A stretch of DNA of 64,000 nt from Clostridium carboxidivorans P7 (GTDB lineage Bacteria; Bacillota; Clostridia; Clostridiales; Clostridiaceae): NCBI RefSeq assembly GCF_001038625.1, contig NZ_CP011803.1:4030001-4094000 (forward strand). Direction: 5' to 3'. The stretch's first letter is position 1. Every line of letters starts with the position of its first letter. Below the pieces are notes generated by a model, which had not been told where the DNA came from, searched no databases, and saw nothing but the letters and a program-made list of their open reading frames with translations. Both the position numbers and the translations under genes were made by a program. Below, piece after piece: positions 25,872-36,110 of the stretch.

Positions 25872-26723
25872 TTATTTTAAAGCTTCAAATGAATATCCCT
25901 TTGCTTTAAAATATTCTATTACCTGCGGCAATGCTTGTACCGTTGTAACCTTTGCTGGTGCATCATGCATCAAAATTACTAAATGCTCTTGATTACCATA
26001 AGTTTTAACTTTACTGATTAAACTACTTACAGGAACACTATTATGTTCTGCATCTCCTGTTAGATCGTTCCAATCCACATAATGATACCCTACTTTTTTA
26101 ACTTCCTGCCTAAATGGAGCTAATCTCTGTCCAAAAGATCCTCCTGGAAATCTTATAAGCTTTAAACTATATTTACTTCCTATAATAGATTTCAGTACAT
26201 TATTACACTTGTCCAAATCATTGATAAAAACTTTAGGATCAGAATATACATAGTGCATATCATGTGTATATGTGTGATTCCCTACTACGTGCCCCTCTGA
26301 TATTTCTCTTTTTATCAAATCTTTATTTTGTTCAGCATTTTGTCCAATAACAAAGAAAGTAGCCTTTACATTAAATTTTTTAAGTATGTCCAATATTTTA
26401 GGCGTATTATTTGTAGATGGTCCATCATCAAAAGTTAAATATACTACTTTCTTACCATCTGATTTATAAGGATCAAAAGCTCCTTCATCTTTTGTATTAT
26501 TAGGATTAACACTGTTTTCTCTTTTATTCATAGCTTCTTGATCTAATTTTTTCTGCTGTTCTTTTAAATTTGCAGCGTTAACTACAACATTTTTTCTGGC
26601 TGATATCTTCCCCCCTATGAAAAAACCAACTGAAAATAGAATTAATAAAGAAATAACTGATAATACAAGATTTCTTCTTTGTCTTACTTTATTCTTTCTA
26701 ATCCTTTCTTCGTATTTTTCCAT
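25872..26723 (-). CDS. membrane-anchored polysaccharide deacetylase
   Basis: The 283-residue protein has an N-terminal membrane anchor (residues 17-40) and a NodB domain from about residue 90: YLTFDDGPS with the catalytic base and metal aspartates, NHTYTHD with the metal histidines, RFPGGSFGQR, and LVILMHDAP. It probably deacetylates N-acetylglucosamine in peptidoglycan on the outer membrane surface, giving lysozyme resistance. The standard FDDGP motif separates it from the PdaB protein at 13178. It stands alone, 70 bases from the transglutaminase-like gene. Confidence 0.9.
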   Translation of the reverse strand: MEKYEERIRKNKVRQRRNLVLSVISLLILFSVGFFIGGKISARKNVVVNAANLKEQQKKLDQEAMNKRENSVNPNNTKDEGAFDPYKSDGKKVVYLTFDDGPSTNNTPKILDILKKFNVKATFFVIGQNAEQNKDLIKREISEGHVVGNHTYTHDMHYVYSDPKVFINDLDKCNNVLKSIIGSKYSLKLIRFPGGSFGQRLAPFRQEVKKVGYHYVDWNDLTGDAEHNSVPVSSLISKVKTYGNQEHLVILMHDAPAKVTTVQALPQVIEYFKAKGYSFEALK

Positions 26724-26794
26724 TCATATCATCCCCTAAATTCTATCATTCATAATTACACAAGATATTAAATTTTCTAAGGCAAATAAGCATT

Positions 26795-27982
26795 TTACCA
26801 TTCACCTGCTATCTGTGCATTTTTATGATCTAACTGAAATCTCTGGCTATTAAAATAATTACCTCCCCTATAGAATGTAGAATCTACATTTATCCACTTT
26901 TGTTCTTCCGGTAAATAAACCTGATTCCATGCATGACTTACCCAACTAACTCCATTGAATCCCTCACCTGTTATCAATCTTACCTTTATACCATTTGCTC
27001 TACACATAGCCACATACAAACAAGAATAATCAAAACAAATACCCTTTCTAGTATCATAAGTATATATAGCACCAGATTGTACATTAAAATCATTGTTTAA
27101 AACCTTATTGGCCTTATCATGATCATAGGCTATATTTTTTCCTATCCAATTATATATTATTTTTGCTTTACCTTTAGTTGTATCTTCTTTTGATACTATA
27201 CTTTTTGAAAATTTATTTATTTCATCATTAGATTTTACTCCTTGATCTAAAGTAACTCCATTATAATATACTACAGTTCTATCGTTATTATTAACTTTTC
27301 CAGGTGCGGTTTCCTTATTTTCCCCTTGCTTGATGACAATTTTAAAAGAGTTATCTATAATACTAGGAAGCTTTTTGGCTATAGTTGAATTTGTAATAGG
27401 TATTATTGCTTCCTTACACATAATATTGTAAGGTTTTGATGCTTCTAAATACTTATTTAACTTTGCATTTGTACTAAACATAGACAGTATATTTAATGCA
27501 AGTGTTACTAAAAGTAAATAACATATAGCTTTAGGCAATTGAAAAACTAACCCTGTCAATCTCCTAAAAAAGTTTCCTTTAGAACTTAAAGATTTTTCTA
27601 TTATATCTAACATAGGATAAACAGTTAAACAATTTATAAGTTCTAAACTAAGTTTAATAATTTTATAAATTATAAGTATTATTACAGGTATTATTACAGC
27701 ATAAATTATAAGAGTATTGCTTTGTATATAATTTAAAAAATCTGCTGGTATTGATATATATATTTTTTTATAAATACCAGAATCATGTTGAATAAATACC
27801 TTTCTTCCAAAGTAAATTCCTAAAAACAAAGCTAAAATAAAAGATATACTTCTGTTAATTTCATTAATATCTGATTTTAAATTATAGGATGAAAATTTAA
27901 ACAAAAATCCTCTTATTAAAGGATAAAGAAATACTAAAATAAGAGCTATGGTTACCATATTAATATTATTCATGCCTAACAT
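26795..27982 (-). CDS. multi-pass membrane protein with transglutaminase-like domain
   Basis: The first 170 residues of this 395-residue protein hold several membrane helices (around 7-28, 42-60, 88-112, 145-168). The C-terminal half is a transglutaminase-like cysteine-protease fold with GICFDYSCLYVAM (Cys), WVSHAWNQVY (His) and WINVDSTF (Asp). The catalytic triad is complete. Such domains act outside the cell on peptides or cell wall proteins. It begins behind GAGGTGAGTAC. The substrate is unknown. Confidence 0.8.
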   Translation of the reverse strand: MLGMNNINMVTIALILVFLYPLIRGFLFKFSSYNLKSDINEINRSISFILALFLGIYFGRKVFIQHDSGIYKKIYISIPADFLNYIQSNTLIIYAVIIPVIILIIYKIIKLSLELINCLTVYPMLDIIEKSLSSKGNFFRRLTGLVFQLPKAICYLLLVTLALNILSMFSTNAKLNKYLEASKPYNIMCKEAIIPITNSTIAKKLPSIIDNSFKIVIKQGENKETAPGKVNNNDRTVVYYNGVTLDQGVKSNDEINKFSKSIVSKEDTTKGKAKIIYNWIGKNIAYDHDKANKVLNNDFNVQSGAIYTYDTRKGICFDYSCLYVAMCRANGIKVRLITGEGFNGVSWVSHAWNQVYLPEEQKWINVDSTFYRGGNYFNSQRFQLDHKNAQIAGEW

Positions 27983-28080
27983 TTGTACTCACCTCTTAAC
28001 TTTATACCTGACGGCACTTTATAATTCTATACTTAACAAAGCTAAAATATATACTTGCACTTGATAATAAGAGGTTTTTG

Positions 28081-28947
28081 TTAAATATATGAATCTTCAT
28101 TACTTACAATAGAACGCAATACAGTTTTTATATTTTCCCATGAGTACCCTCTTCTTAAAAGATAATCACTAAGTTTTTTATAAATTTTTTTATAATCCTG
28201 CTCAGATTTTGATATTATGTTATATCTTTTTTCCGCAAGCTCATGTAATTTATCTAAATCAGTTTGTTCATCATCATGAGTTTCATCCTTTTTTTCAAAA
28301 TCATTAAAATCTTTTTTTATAACATTGTTTAATGTTTCTGAAACTATATCTGAATTATATCCCTTTCTAATTAAAAATTCTCCTACTTTTTTATAAATCT
28401 TTCTATAATCTCTTTCATTTTTAATCAATAAGTTGTATTTTTTTTCCGCTAACTTAATTGCTGTCTCTTTTTCAACGCCACTCTCTATACAAACAAAGCC
28501 TTCACTTATTTTTTTCTCATCTATTCCCTTTTTTATCAAATCGTATTTTATTTTATTTCTCCCATTGCTTTTTAACTTATCCTTTATATACATTTGTACA
28601 AACTTTTCATCATTAATAAAGCCATATTTTTTCAGAAATTCTATAGTTCTAATTACAGTTTTTTCATCATATCCCTTTTCAAGAAGCTTTGAAGATATCT
28701 GTGATTGTGTCTTGTACACTTTTTCTATAATTTTAAGAGCACTGGATTTACATTTTATATAGTTATCTTCTATTATTATTTCATTTAAGCAATTAAAATC
28801 CACACTCTTTCCCTTTTCAATATTATGAATATATACTAATTCTGCACTGCATGCAAAGGCAAATTCATGATTAATATACACATTTACCCTATCCTTGTTT
28901 CTTTTCTGAATTTCAACTTTAGTAATAATTTTTTTTAAATCTTCCAT
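28081..28947 (-). CDS. recX: regulatory protein RecX
   Basis: The 288-residue protein is built from helical repeats of the RecX family (SSKLLEKGYDEKTVIRTIEFL, KYGFINDEKFVQMYIKDKL, FLIRKGYNSDIVSETL). RecX binds RecA filaments and limits their activity. It is at the long end of the family, with two C-terminal copies of a YNLLIKNERDYRKIYKKVG-like segment (about residues 170-190 and 240-260), which suggests an internal duplication. It follows the M16 peptidase gene by 12 bases, so they are probably cotranscribed. Confidence 0.9.
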   Translation of the reverse strand: MEDLKKIITKVEIQKRNKDRVNVYINHEFAFACSAELVYIHNIEKGKSVDFNCLNEIIIEDNYIKCKSSALKIIEKVYKTQSQISSKLLEKGYDEKTVIRTIEFLKKYGFINDEKFVQMYIKDKLKSNGRNKIKYDLIKKGIDEKKISEGFVCIESGVEKETAIKLAEKKYNLLIKNERDYRKIYKKVGEFLIRKGYNSDIVSETLNNVIKKDFNDFEKKDETHDDEQTDLDKLHELAEKRYNIISKSEQDYKKIYKKLSDYLLRRGYSWENIKTVLRSIVSNEDSYI

Positions 28948-28959
28948 TATATACTCACC

Positions 28960-30192
28960 TTATTTTTCACTTTTAAATATGTGTATAGTTGGCTCATTAA
29001 AAATAAGCCTAGCAACATTATATATATGTTCCTTTTTTACCTTTTCTATTTCATCCATATCTGTAACAAACTTATATATATTATCTTCATCAATTGCTTG
29101 GTGAAGCACATAATTTCCTATATCTGATGGGTCTTCTAAAGTAAAAGCAATAGCAGTTTTTAAAACCTTTTTCATATGTTTTATAGTATTGTTATCAAAT
29201 ATTATTTCTTCATTCTTTATTTTCTTAATACATTCATCTATTACTTCTAGTGATTCATCTATATTTTCTTCACCTACAGCAGTATATATAGAGAGAGTTT
29301 TAACATAGTTTGTTAAATCCAAATCAGTATATACATCGTAAGCAAATCCCTTTTCTTCTCTAAGCTTTCTAAATAATATTGAATTAGCACTTTCCCCAAA
29401 TTTATGGTTCAATATTCTAAGTGCCAATTCCTCCTCTTTACTTATATGATGAAATGTAAAAAGGTAAATTATTGTGCTTTGTTCTATATTTTTTTTATAG
29501 GAAATCTTTTTTATTGGAATATTTTTTTCTGCAATAACTTCCTTCCTTTTAAATTCTTTCCATATCCATTCATTAAAATACTTCCAAACTATATTAAAAA
29601 CCTCTTCATGGTCAAGAGGTGAAACTATAGATATATAACAGTTGTTAGGAACATAATATTTTTCATAAAAATCCACTATTTTTCTTCTAGTGAGATTTTT
29701 AACACTTTTTTCATCCCCTATAGTTTCATATTTTAGAGGACCTTTGTTAAAAGCTATTTCATTTACTTTTTTAAAGCTTAAATCTTCTATATCGTCCCTA
29801 CTTGTTCTTATTTCTGCTAATATTACCTCTCTTTCTTTTTCAATTTCATCTTGTGGAAAAATACAATTTCTAAGCATATCCGATAAAATTTCAATTCCAT
29901 TTTCCAATTCTTCATTTAATGTAGTAATAGTATATACCGTACTGTTTTTATCCGTATAGGCATTATATTCTCCACATAAATTTTCTAAATCCATATTCAA
30001 TTTTTCATTGTCTCTATTCTTAGTTCCTTTAAAAAGCATATGTTCTATAAAGTGGCTTATTCCTTTCTCGTTAATATTTTCATATATGGATCCTATTTTA
30101 ACTCCCACGTTTATAGAAGTTATTTGGGTATCTTTTTTTATAGTAACTAATCTTATTCCATTAGGCATAACCTTTTGTTTAGCGTCAAACAT
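28960..30192 (-). CDS. M16-family zinc peptidase
   Basis: The 410-residue protein is a single-chain M16B peptidase. The zinc motif HxxEH appears as HFIEHMLF near residue 47, and the downstream glutamate is in the ENLCGEYNAYTDKN region. The C-terminal domain contains REEKGFAYDVY, which completes the active site in this family. It is cytosolic, without signal peptide. It probably degrades small peptides, or acts on RiPP leaders as some homologues do. The start follows AAGGAGATATTTT. The next gene in the operon is recX. Confidence 0.9.
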   Translation of the reverse strand: MFDAKQKVMPNGIRLVTIKKDTQITSINVGVKIGSIYENINEKGISHFIEHMLFKGTKNRDNEKLNMDLENLCGEYNAYTDKNSTVYTITTLNEELENGIEILSDMLRNCIFPQDEIEKEREVILAEIRTSRDDIEDLSFKKVNEIAFNKGPLKYETIGDEKSVKNLTRRKIVDFYEKYYVPNNCYISIVSPLDHEEVFNIVWKYFNEWIWKEFKRKEVIAEKNIPIKKISYKKNIEQSTIIYLFTFHHISKEEELALRILNHKFGESANSILFRKLREEKGFAYDVYTDLDLTNYVKTLSIYTAVGEENIDESLEVIDECIKKIKNEEIIFDNNTIKHMKKVLKTAIAFTLEDPSDIGNYVLHQAIDEDNIYKFVTDMDEIEKVKKEHIYNVARLIFNEPTIHIFKSEK

Positions 30193-30366
30193 AAAATATC
30201 TCCTTTATTTTTGGTTAAAATATAACTTATAAATATATTATATTTTATATTATAATAAATAAAAAGCTACATATAATAAATATAATAAAAATTTCATTTG
30301 CTAATATCTAATTACTATGATATGATAAGATTTGTTTTGTATTATAAAAAAGAAAGAGGAATTTGA

Positions 30367-31950
30367 ATGGAAAATATTAAATTTAGTGATTTAAACCTTC
30401 ATAAAAAGGTTTTACAAGCTATAGACGCTATGGGTTTTGAAGAACCTTCTCAAATCCAAGCTGAAGCAATACCTGTTATTTTATCAGGTAATGACATGAT
30501 AGGTCAAGCACAAACTGGTACAGGTAAAACTTTGGCTTTTGGAGCTCCTGTATTAAGTCAGATAGAATCTAGTGATAAAATATCTGCACTAGTACTTACT
30601 CCAACAAGAGAACTTGCTATACAAGTAAATGACGAGTTAGCTCGTATTGCAAAGTTTAAAAGGACAAAATTACTTCCTGTATACGGTGGTCAGCCAATTG
30701 ATAGACAAATAAAATCTTTAAGAAGAGGCGTAGATGTTGTAGTTGGAACTCCTGGTAGAATTTTAGACCACATAAAAAGAAACACTTTAGATTTAAGTGG
30801 TGTTAATTTCTTAGTTTTGGATGAATCTGACGAAATGCTTAACATGGGATTTATAGATGATATAGAAGAAATTATAAAATCTTTAAACAAGGATAGACAG
30901 ACACTTCTTTTCTCTGCAACTATGCCAAAAGAAATAGCAAAACTTGCTTCTAAATACATGAAAAATGAAGTAAAGCATATAAAAATAGTTAAAAATTCTT
31001 TAACTGTTGAAAAAATTAAGCAATACTATTATGAAGTAAAGCATAAAGATAGATTTGAATCATTATGCCGAATTTTAGATATAGATGAACCTTCTAGTGC
31101 TATAATCTTCTGTAAAACTAAAAGAGGTGTAGATGAACTTGTTGAATCTATGCAAGCAAGAGGATATAACGTTGAAGGTATGCATGGTGACATGGGACAG
31201 AATCAAAGATTAAATACACTTAGGAAATTTAAAGAAGGTACTTTAGACTTTTTGGTTGCTACTGATGTAGCTGCTAGAGGTATAGATGTTGATGACGTAT
31301 CTCATGTAATAAACTATGATTTACCTCAGGACATGGAATCTTATGTACATAGAATTGGTAGAACTGGTAGAGCCAATAAAGAAGGTATTGCATATTCTCT
31401 TGTAACTCCTAGAGAATATATTATGATAAAGCAGTTAGAAAAATTTACAAAAAGCAAAATAAAGAGAAAAGAAATACCTACTTTAGATGAAATTTTTGAA
31501 GCTAAGTATAACAGCATGCTAAAGGATGTAAAAAATACTCTAGAGCAAAATGACTATAAGGATTTTATCCCTGTAGCAACAGGCTTAGATGATGATTATA
31601 ATTTAGTAGATGTAGCTGCTGCTCTTATGAAAATGCTTTTTGATAGAGAATTTAATTTTGATTATAATGAAGATTCACCAGTGAAATCAACTAAACCTGT
31701 AAGATTGTTTTTATCTGTAGGTAGAATTGATAAAGTTACTCCTGTTAAAATACTTAATTTCTTAGAAGAAACTTCTGATATAGATGTAAATGAAGTTGGA
31801 GATATAGATATATTTGATAAATTTACTTTCATAGATCTACCTGAAGATTTATTAGATGCAGTTTTGTCCAGAAGCAGTGGTAAAAGATTAAATGGTAGAA
31901 AAGTTAATATAGAAGTAGCTAAAAGCAAAAATAATCATTCCCATAAATAA
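30367..31950 (+). CDS. DEAD-box RNA helicase with DbpA-type RNA-binding tail
   Basis: The 527-residue protein has the helicase motifs in order: Q motif FEEPSQIQ, motif I AQTGTGKT, Ia PTRELAIQ, Ib GTPGR, motif II written DESD rather than DEAD, motif III SAT, and VI HRIGRTGR. The C terminus (about residues 440-520, LFLSVGRIDKVTPVKILNF) is a DbpA-type RNA-binding domain, so a role in ribosome assembly or cold adaptation is likely. The alanine-to-serine change in motif II is unusual but tolerated in some members. It starts behind AAAGAGGAAT and stands alone. Confidence 0.92.
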   Translation: MENIKFSDLNLHKKVLQAIDAMGFEEPSQIQAEAIPVILSGNDMIGQAQTGTGKTLAFGAPVLSQIESSDKISALVLTPTRELAIQVNDELARIAKFKRTKLLPVYGGQPIDRQIKSLRRGVDVVVGTPGRILDHIKRNTLDLSGVNFLVLDESDEMLNMGFIDDIEEIIKSLNKDRQTLLFSATMPKEIAKLASKYMKNEVKHIKIVKNSLTVEKIKQYYYEVKHKDRFESLCRILDIDEPSSAIIFCKTKRGVDELVESMQARGYNVEGMHGDMGQNQRLNTLRKFKEGTLDFLVATDVAARGIDVDDVSHVINYDLPQDMESYVHRIGRTGRANKEGIAYSLVTPREYIMIKQLEKFTKSKIKRKEIPTLDEIFEAKYNSMLKDVKNTLEQNDYKDFIPVATGLDDDYNLVDVAAALMKMLFDREFNFDYNEDSPVKSTKPVRLFLSVGRIDKVTPVKILNFLEETSDIDVNEVGDIDIFDKFTFIDLPEDLLDAVLSRSSGKRLNGRKVNIEVAKSKNNHSHK

Positions 31951-32046
31951 CATGAAAAAGCTCCTTAATTCAAACAAATTATAATTGTGAACTTTTTTCA
32001 TGTTTAAAATAAATCCACAAATGTAACACATTTGTGGGTTATTTTT
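31951..32046 (+). terminator. two hairpins after the DEAD-box gene
   Basis: The first hairpin pairs AACATGAAAAA with TTTTTTCATGTT around a long loop. The second, stronger one pairs ATCCACAAATG with CATTTGTGGGT and is followed by TATTTTTTA, ending at about 32046. Confidence 0.7.
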
Positions 32047-32139
32047 TAAATATGGCTTAAATATTTAAAAATAAACTAAATTATATTACCATAAACATAA
32101 CATGTTAGTTGAAGTAACCAATAAAGAAAGGAAATAGTT

Positions 32140-32733
32140 ATGACTAAAATATCTTTTAAAGGAAGTGCAATGCTAAATCCTGTCCCATCAGTTCTTATAA
32201 CTTCACAAAATAAAGAAGGAAAAACAAATGTATTTACTGTAGGGTGGATTGGAACTGCTTGTACTAAACCTCCTATGATAACTGCAGCTATACGTCCTGA
32301 AAGACTTTCTTATGAATATATAAAAGAAACAGGAGAATTTGTGGTTAATTTACCATCTAAAGATATGGTTAAAGCTGTAGATTTCTGTGGTGTACGTTCT
32401 GGTAAAAACATAGATAAAATAGAACACTGTAATTTAACATTAGAACAAAGTGAAAAAGTTAAAGTTCCCAGTATAAAACAGTGTCCCGTCTCTTTAGAGT
32501 GTAAGGTTAAAACTATCACTCCTCTTGGAAGTCACGATTTATTTCTAGCTGAAGTGTTAGCTATTCATGTAGAAGAAAATCTTTTAGACGAAAATGGTAA
32601 AATTCACTTAGAAAAAGCAAACTTAATATGCTATTCTCACGGAGAATATTTTTCTCTTAATTCAAAAGCTTTAGGCAAATTCGGGTATTCCGTTCAAAAA
32701 AAGAAAAAATCTAAAAATAAATTCAAAAAATAA
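32140..32733 (+). CDS. flavin reductase-like FMN-binding protein
   Basis: The 197-residue protein matches the flavin-reductase split-barrel family (NPVPSVLITSQNKEGKTNVF, PPMITAAIRPERLSYEYIKE, FVVNLPS). Members bind FMN and act as flavin reductases or as flavoredoxins passing electrons in anaerobes. The lysine-rich C terminus (KKKKSKNKFKK) is unusual. The gene ends at a terminator that also holds the ribosome site of the next gene. Confidence 0.88.
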   Translation: MTKISFKGSAMLNPVPSVLITSQNKEGKTNVFTVGWIGTACTKPPMITAAIRPERLSYEYIKETGEFVVNLPSKDMVKAVDFCGVRSGKNIDKIEHCNLTLEQSEKVKVPSIKQCPVSLECKVKTITPLGSHDLFLAEVLAIHVEENLLDENGKIHLEKANLICYSHGEYFSLNSKALGKFGYSVQKKKKSKNKFKK

Positions 32734-32739
32734 TGCTTT

Positions 32740-32778
32740 AAATCCCCCCTCTTTCATAATATATTACAGGGGGGATTT
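32740..32778 (+). terminator. terminator hairpin that contains the next gene's ribosome site
   Basis: The perfect 11-bp stem AAATCCCCCCT / AGGGGGGATTT (32740-32750 and 32768-32778) is followed by TT and the ATG at 32781. The G-run is the only ribosome-binding site for the L,D-transpeptidase gene, and it lies in the 3' arm. Read-through messages would therefore hide the site, while a transcript starting in the loop region would expose it. Confidence 0.75.
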
Positions 32779-32780
32779 TT

Positions 32781-33482
32781 ATGTCAAAGTTTAAAAAACT
32801 ACTAGTAATCTTAATCTCAATATTAATTGTTGAGGCTATAATAATATATTATGTATATAAATCATCATCTAATAGAAATGCTTTCAATATAAATAATCCT
32901 AAGAGTAATTATATAATTGTAGTTGATGTTTCTTCTAATAATTTAATAGTTTTTAAAGATGGTATTCAATTTAAAAGTTATCAAGTTGCAAGTGGAAAAT
33001 ATGATACTCCTTCCCCTTTAGGTACATGGAAAATAGTAAGTAAAGACAATTGGGGCGAGGGTTTTGGCGGCTACTGGATGGGTTTTAATGTCCCCTGGGG
33101 TAAGTATGGTATACATGGCACATTATTTCCTGGTTCTATAGGATGGAATTCATCTCATGGATGTATAAGAATGAAAAACTCAGAAGTGGCAGAATTATAT
33201 AAAATTATTCCATATGGTACAACCGTCATTGTTTGGGGAGGACCTTATGGCAATTTCGGAAATTACCTCAGAACTTTAAAACCTGGAATGACAGGATCAG
33301 ATGTATATCAGCTTCAATTTATGCTTCGAACAAAAGGTTACTATAATTCTAAGCCTAATGGCATTTATAATGATTATTTTAAATCTGTAGTTCATAAATT
33401 TCAGAAAGATAATTCTCTTCCTATATCTGATACTATAAGCTACAGTTTCTATTCCAAACTAGGTATAAAATTAGTTGATTAA
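32781..33482 (+). CDS. L,D-transpeptidase with peptidoglycan-binding domain
   Basis: The 233-residue protein has a membrane anchor (residues 7-27), a YkuD catalytic domain (about 45-155) with the signature HGTLFPGSIGWNSSHGCIRM whose Cys is the nucleophile, and a C-terminal peptidoglycan-binding repeat (LKPGMTGSDVYQLQFML). It would make 3-3 crosslinks or attach proteins to the wall from the outer membrane face. Its ribosome site is in the stem of the upstream terminator, so its expression should depend on an internal start or on RNA structure. Confidence 0.92.
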   Translation: MSKFKKLLVILISILIVEAIIIYYVYKSSSNRNAFNINNPKSNYIIVVDVSSNNLIVFKDGIQFKSYQVASGKYDTPSPLGTWKIVSKDNWGEGFGGYWMGFNVPWGKYGIHGTLFPGSIGWNSSHGCIRMKNSEVAELYKIIPYGTTVIVWGGPYGNFGNYLRTLKPGMTGSDVYQLQFMLRTKGYYNSKPNGIYNDYFKSVVHKFQKDNSLPISDTISYSFYSKLGIKLVD

Positions 33483-33515
33483 AATATTTTGTATTCTAAT
33501 ACATATAAATGTTTT

Positions 33516-33560
33516 AAAAAAAGTAGATTAAAAGTCTCTTACACTTTTAATCTACTTTTT
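33516..33560. terminator. bidirectional terminator between the transpeptidase gene and pflB
   Basis: Arms AAAAAGTAGATTAAAAGT and ACTTTTAATCTACTTTTT separated by about nine bases lie between converging genes. Confidence 0.9.
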
Positions 33561-33569
33561 AATTTTAAA

Positions 33570-35819
33570 CTACATTTTTTCATGGAAAGTTCTGCTTATA
33601 ACTTCTAGCTGCTGTTCTCTAGTTAATCTGTTGAAGTGAACAGCATAACCTGATACTCTTATTGTAAGTGTTGGATACTTTTCTGGATTTTCCATAGCAT
33701 CTATCAAAGTTTCTCTATTTAACACATTTACATTCAAGTGGAAGGCTCCTTGTGAGAAATATCCATCCATCATGTTTGCAAGATTTACTATTCTGCTTTC
33801 CTCATCTTTTCCAAGTGCATCTGGTATTATAGAGAATGTATTTGATACTCCATCCTGACAGTAATTTCTATATGGTATTTTTGCAACTGAGTTAAGTGAT
33901 GCTAATGCTCCATTTTCATCTCTTCCATGCATTGGATTTGCTCCTGGCGCTAGTGGCTCACCTACTTTTCTTCCATCTGGTGTTGTTCCTGTTTTCTTAC
34001 CATATACCACATTTGATGTTATTGTTAGCACTGATAATGAATGTTCTGCATCTCTATAAGTTTTATGCTTTTTAAGCTCATTTGAAAATTTCTTAACTAA
34101 CTGTACTGCTAAATCATCAACTCTATCATCATCATTTCCATACTTAGGGAAGCTTCCTTCTATTTCAAAGTCCACAGTTATTCCATCTTCATTTCTTATT
34201 GGTTTAACCTTTGCATATTTTATAGCACTTAATGAATCTGCTGCTACTGATAAGCCTGCTATTCCAAAAGCCATAAATCTTTTAACAGCTGTATCATGAA
34301 GAGCCATCTGTCCTGCTTCATAAGCATATTTATCATGCATGTAGTGAATTGTATTCATTGTATCTACATATAATTCAGCTACATATTCCATAACTTTGTT
34401 ATAACTCTTAATTACTTTATTGAAGTCAAGAACTTCATCTTCCATCTTTTCTATATCTGGTACAACTTTAATCAAACTTCCATCCTTAGCTTTTTTCTTT
34501 TCGTCATATCCTCCATTTATCGCATAGAGTAATGATTTTGCAAGGTTTGCTCTTGCTCCAAAGAACTGCATTCTCTTTCCTATTTCCATAGCAGATACAC
34601 AGCAAGCTATACCATAGTCATCTCCATATATTGGTCTCATTATATCATCATTTTCATACTGCAAAGAGTCTGTTTTTATGGACATTTCAGCACAATAATT
34701 CTTAAAGTTTTGTGGTAATTTTTCTGACCATAAAACTGTCATATTTGGTTCTGGTGCTGGCCCTAAATTAGTTAATGTGTGTAAAAATCTATAAGCTGTC
34801 TTTGTAACTAATGATTTGCCATTTACTCCAATTCCACCTATGGATTCTGTCACCCAGTTAGGATCCCCTGCAAATAAATCATTATACTCTGGTGTTCTTA
34901 AATGTCTTACCATTCTTAATTTTATAACAAGCTGATCTATTATCTCTTGAGCTTCTGCTTCTGTTATAATACCACTTTTTAAATCTCTTTCTATATATAT
35001 ATCAAGGAATGTTGTATTTCTTCCTATAGACATTGCTGCTCCATTATTTTCTTTTACTCCTGCTAAATATCCAAAGTATAAGAATTGAGCTGCTTCTACA
35101 GCATTTGATGCTGGCTTTGATATATCTATGCCATAAGATGCCGCCATAGCTTTTATTTCACCTAAAGCTCTAATTTGCATTGATACTTCTTCTCTAAGTC
35201 TTATAAGTTCATCTGTAGTTGGTCCTACTAGTTCATTTAGATCTTTTTTCTTCTGTGCTGTTAAAAAGTCTATTCCATAAAGAGCTATTCTTCTGTAATC
35301 CCCTATTATTCTTCCTCTACCATAAGCATCTGGAAGTCCTGTAAGAAGTCCAACTGTTCTTGCTTTTCTTGCAGCTTCTGTATAAGCATCAAATACTCCT
35401 TGATTATGAGTTTTTCTATACTTACCAAAATAATTTTCTATATTTTCATTCATCTTAAAGCCGTATTCTTCTAAGGACTGTTCTACCATTCTCATTCCAC
35501 CAAAAGGATTCATTATTCTCTTTAATGGTGCGTCTGTTTGAAATCCTACTATAACTTCATTTTCCTTGTCCAAATAACCAGGCTTAAAATTATTTATACC
35601 TGAAATTTCATTAGTTTCAACATCTATAATTCCTCTTTTAATTTCTTCTACAATTAATTCTTCTGCTTCTTTCCAAAGCTTCTTTGTTTTTTCTGTTGGT
35701 GCTTCTAAAAAGCTCTTGTCACCTTCATATGCTGTATAGTTTTTTTGTATGAATTCTCTTACGTCTATTTCCTCTGTCCATATACCTGTTTTAAATCCTT
35801 GCCATTGTTTCATAACCAT
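33570..35819 (-). CDS. pflB: formate C-acetyltransferase (pyruvate formate-lyase)
   Basis: The 749-residue glycyl-radical enzyme converts pyruvate and CoA to formate and acetyl-CoA. The adjacent active cysteines are in [11 protein letters not shown], and the radical glycine is in RVSGYAVHF about 25 residues from the C terminus. Full length. No pflA activase gene is adjacent, so activation must come from a gene elsewhere. A ZTP riboswitch lies upstream, linking expression to folate one-carbon status. The start has GGGAGGC before an ATG; an in-frame ATG two codons later could also serve. Confidence 0.97.
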   Translation of the reverse strand: MVMKQWQGFKTGIWTEEIDVREFIQKNYTAYEGDKSFLEAPTEKTKKLWKEAEELIVEEIKRGIIDVETNEISGINNFKPGYLDKENEVIVGFQTDAPLKRIMNPFGGMRMVEQSLEEYGFKMNENIENYFGKYRKTHNQGVFDAYTEAARKARTVGLLTGLPDAYGRGRIIGDYRRIALYGIDFLTAQKKKDLNELVGPTTDELIRLREEVSMQIRALGEIKAMAASYGIDISKPASNAVEAAQFLYFGYLAGVKENNGAAMSIGRNTTFLDIYIERDLKSGIITEAEAQEIIDQLVIKLRMVRHLRTPEYNDLFAGDPNWVTESIGGIGVNGKSLVTKTAYRFLHTLTNLGPAPEPNMTVLWSEKLPQNFKNYCAEMSIKTDSLQYENDDIMRPIYGDDYGIACCVSAMEIGKRMQFFGARANLAKSLLYAINGGYDEKKKAKDGSLIKVVPDIEKMEDEVLDFNKVIKSYNKVMEYVAELYVDTMNTIHYMHDKYAYEAGQMALHDTAVKRFMAFGIAGLSVAADSLSAIKYAKVKPIRNEDGITVDFEIEGSFPKYGNDDDRVDDLAVQLVKKFSNELKKHKTYRDAEHSLSVLTITSNVVYGKKTGTTPDGRKVGEPLAPGANPMHGRDENGALASLNSVAKIPYRNYCQDGVSNTFSIIPDALGKDEESRIVNLANMMDGYFSQGAFHLNVNVLNRETLIDAMENPEKYPTLTIRVSGYAVHFNRLTREQQLEVISRTFHEKM

Positions 35820-35873
35820 AAAAAATGCCTCCCTGCTTAATCAAAATATTTCTTTACATATCCAGGAAGCTTC

Positions 35874-35975
35874 AAAAAATATAATACCACCTGGACAGTT
35901 TGCCCAGGCGGTCGACATTTTTCGTATAAATCACACTCCCTGTGGTAAACTCCACTTCCGCCAGTTATGTGATTC
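35874..35975 (-). promoter_or_regulatory. ZTP (pfl-motif) riboswitch with terminator
   Basis: Read leftward, P1 is AATCACA...TGTGATT (35974-35968 and the matching 3' arm near 35933), enclosing the conserved ACTGGCGGAAGTGG and CCAC hairpin. Then comes CCGCCTGGGCA (35911-35901), the hallmark of the class. GGCGG and CCGCC can form the pseudoknot. The same CCGCCTGG is the 5' arm of a terminator (paired with CCAGGTGG, then TATTATATTTTTT), so ZTP binding should prevent termination and raise pflB. Confidence 0.93.
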
Positions 35976-36110
35976 TACTAAAAAATCTTTAATTACATAG
36001 TTCTTTCATAGAATTAAATAATGATTTTTTAGTTTTTTTAAATTTAATAATATAATAATAAACAATAATTCGTTGTTTGTCAATTTATAAATACTTACAT
36101 TAATTTTTAA

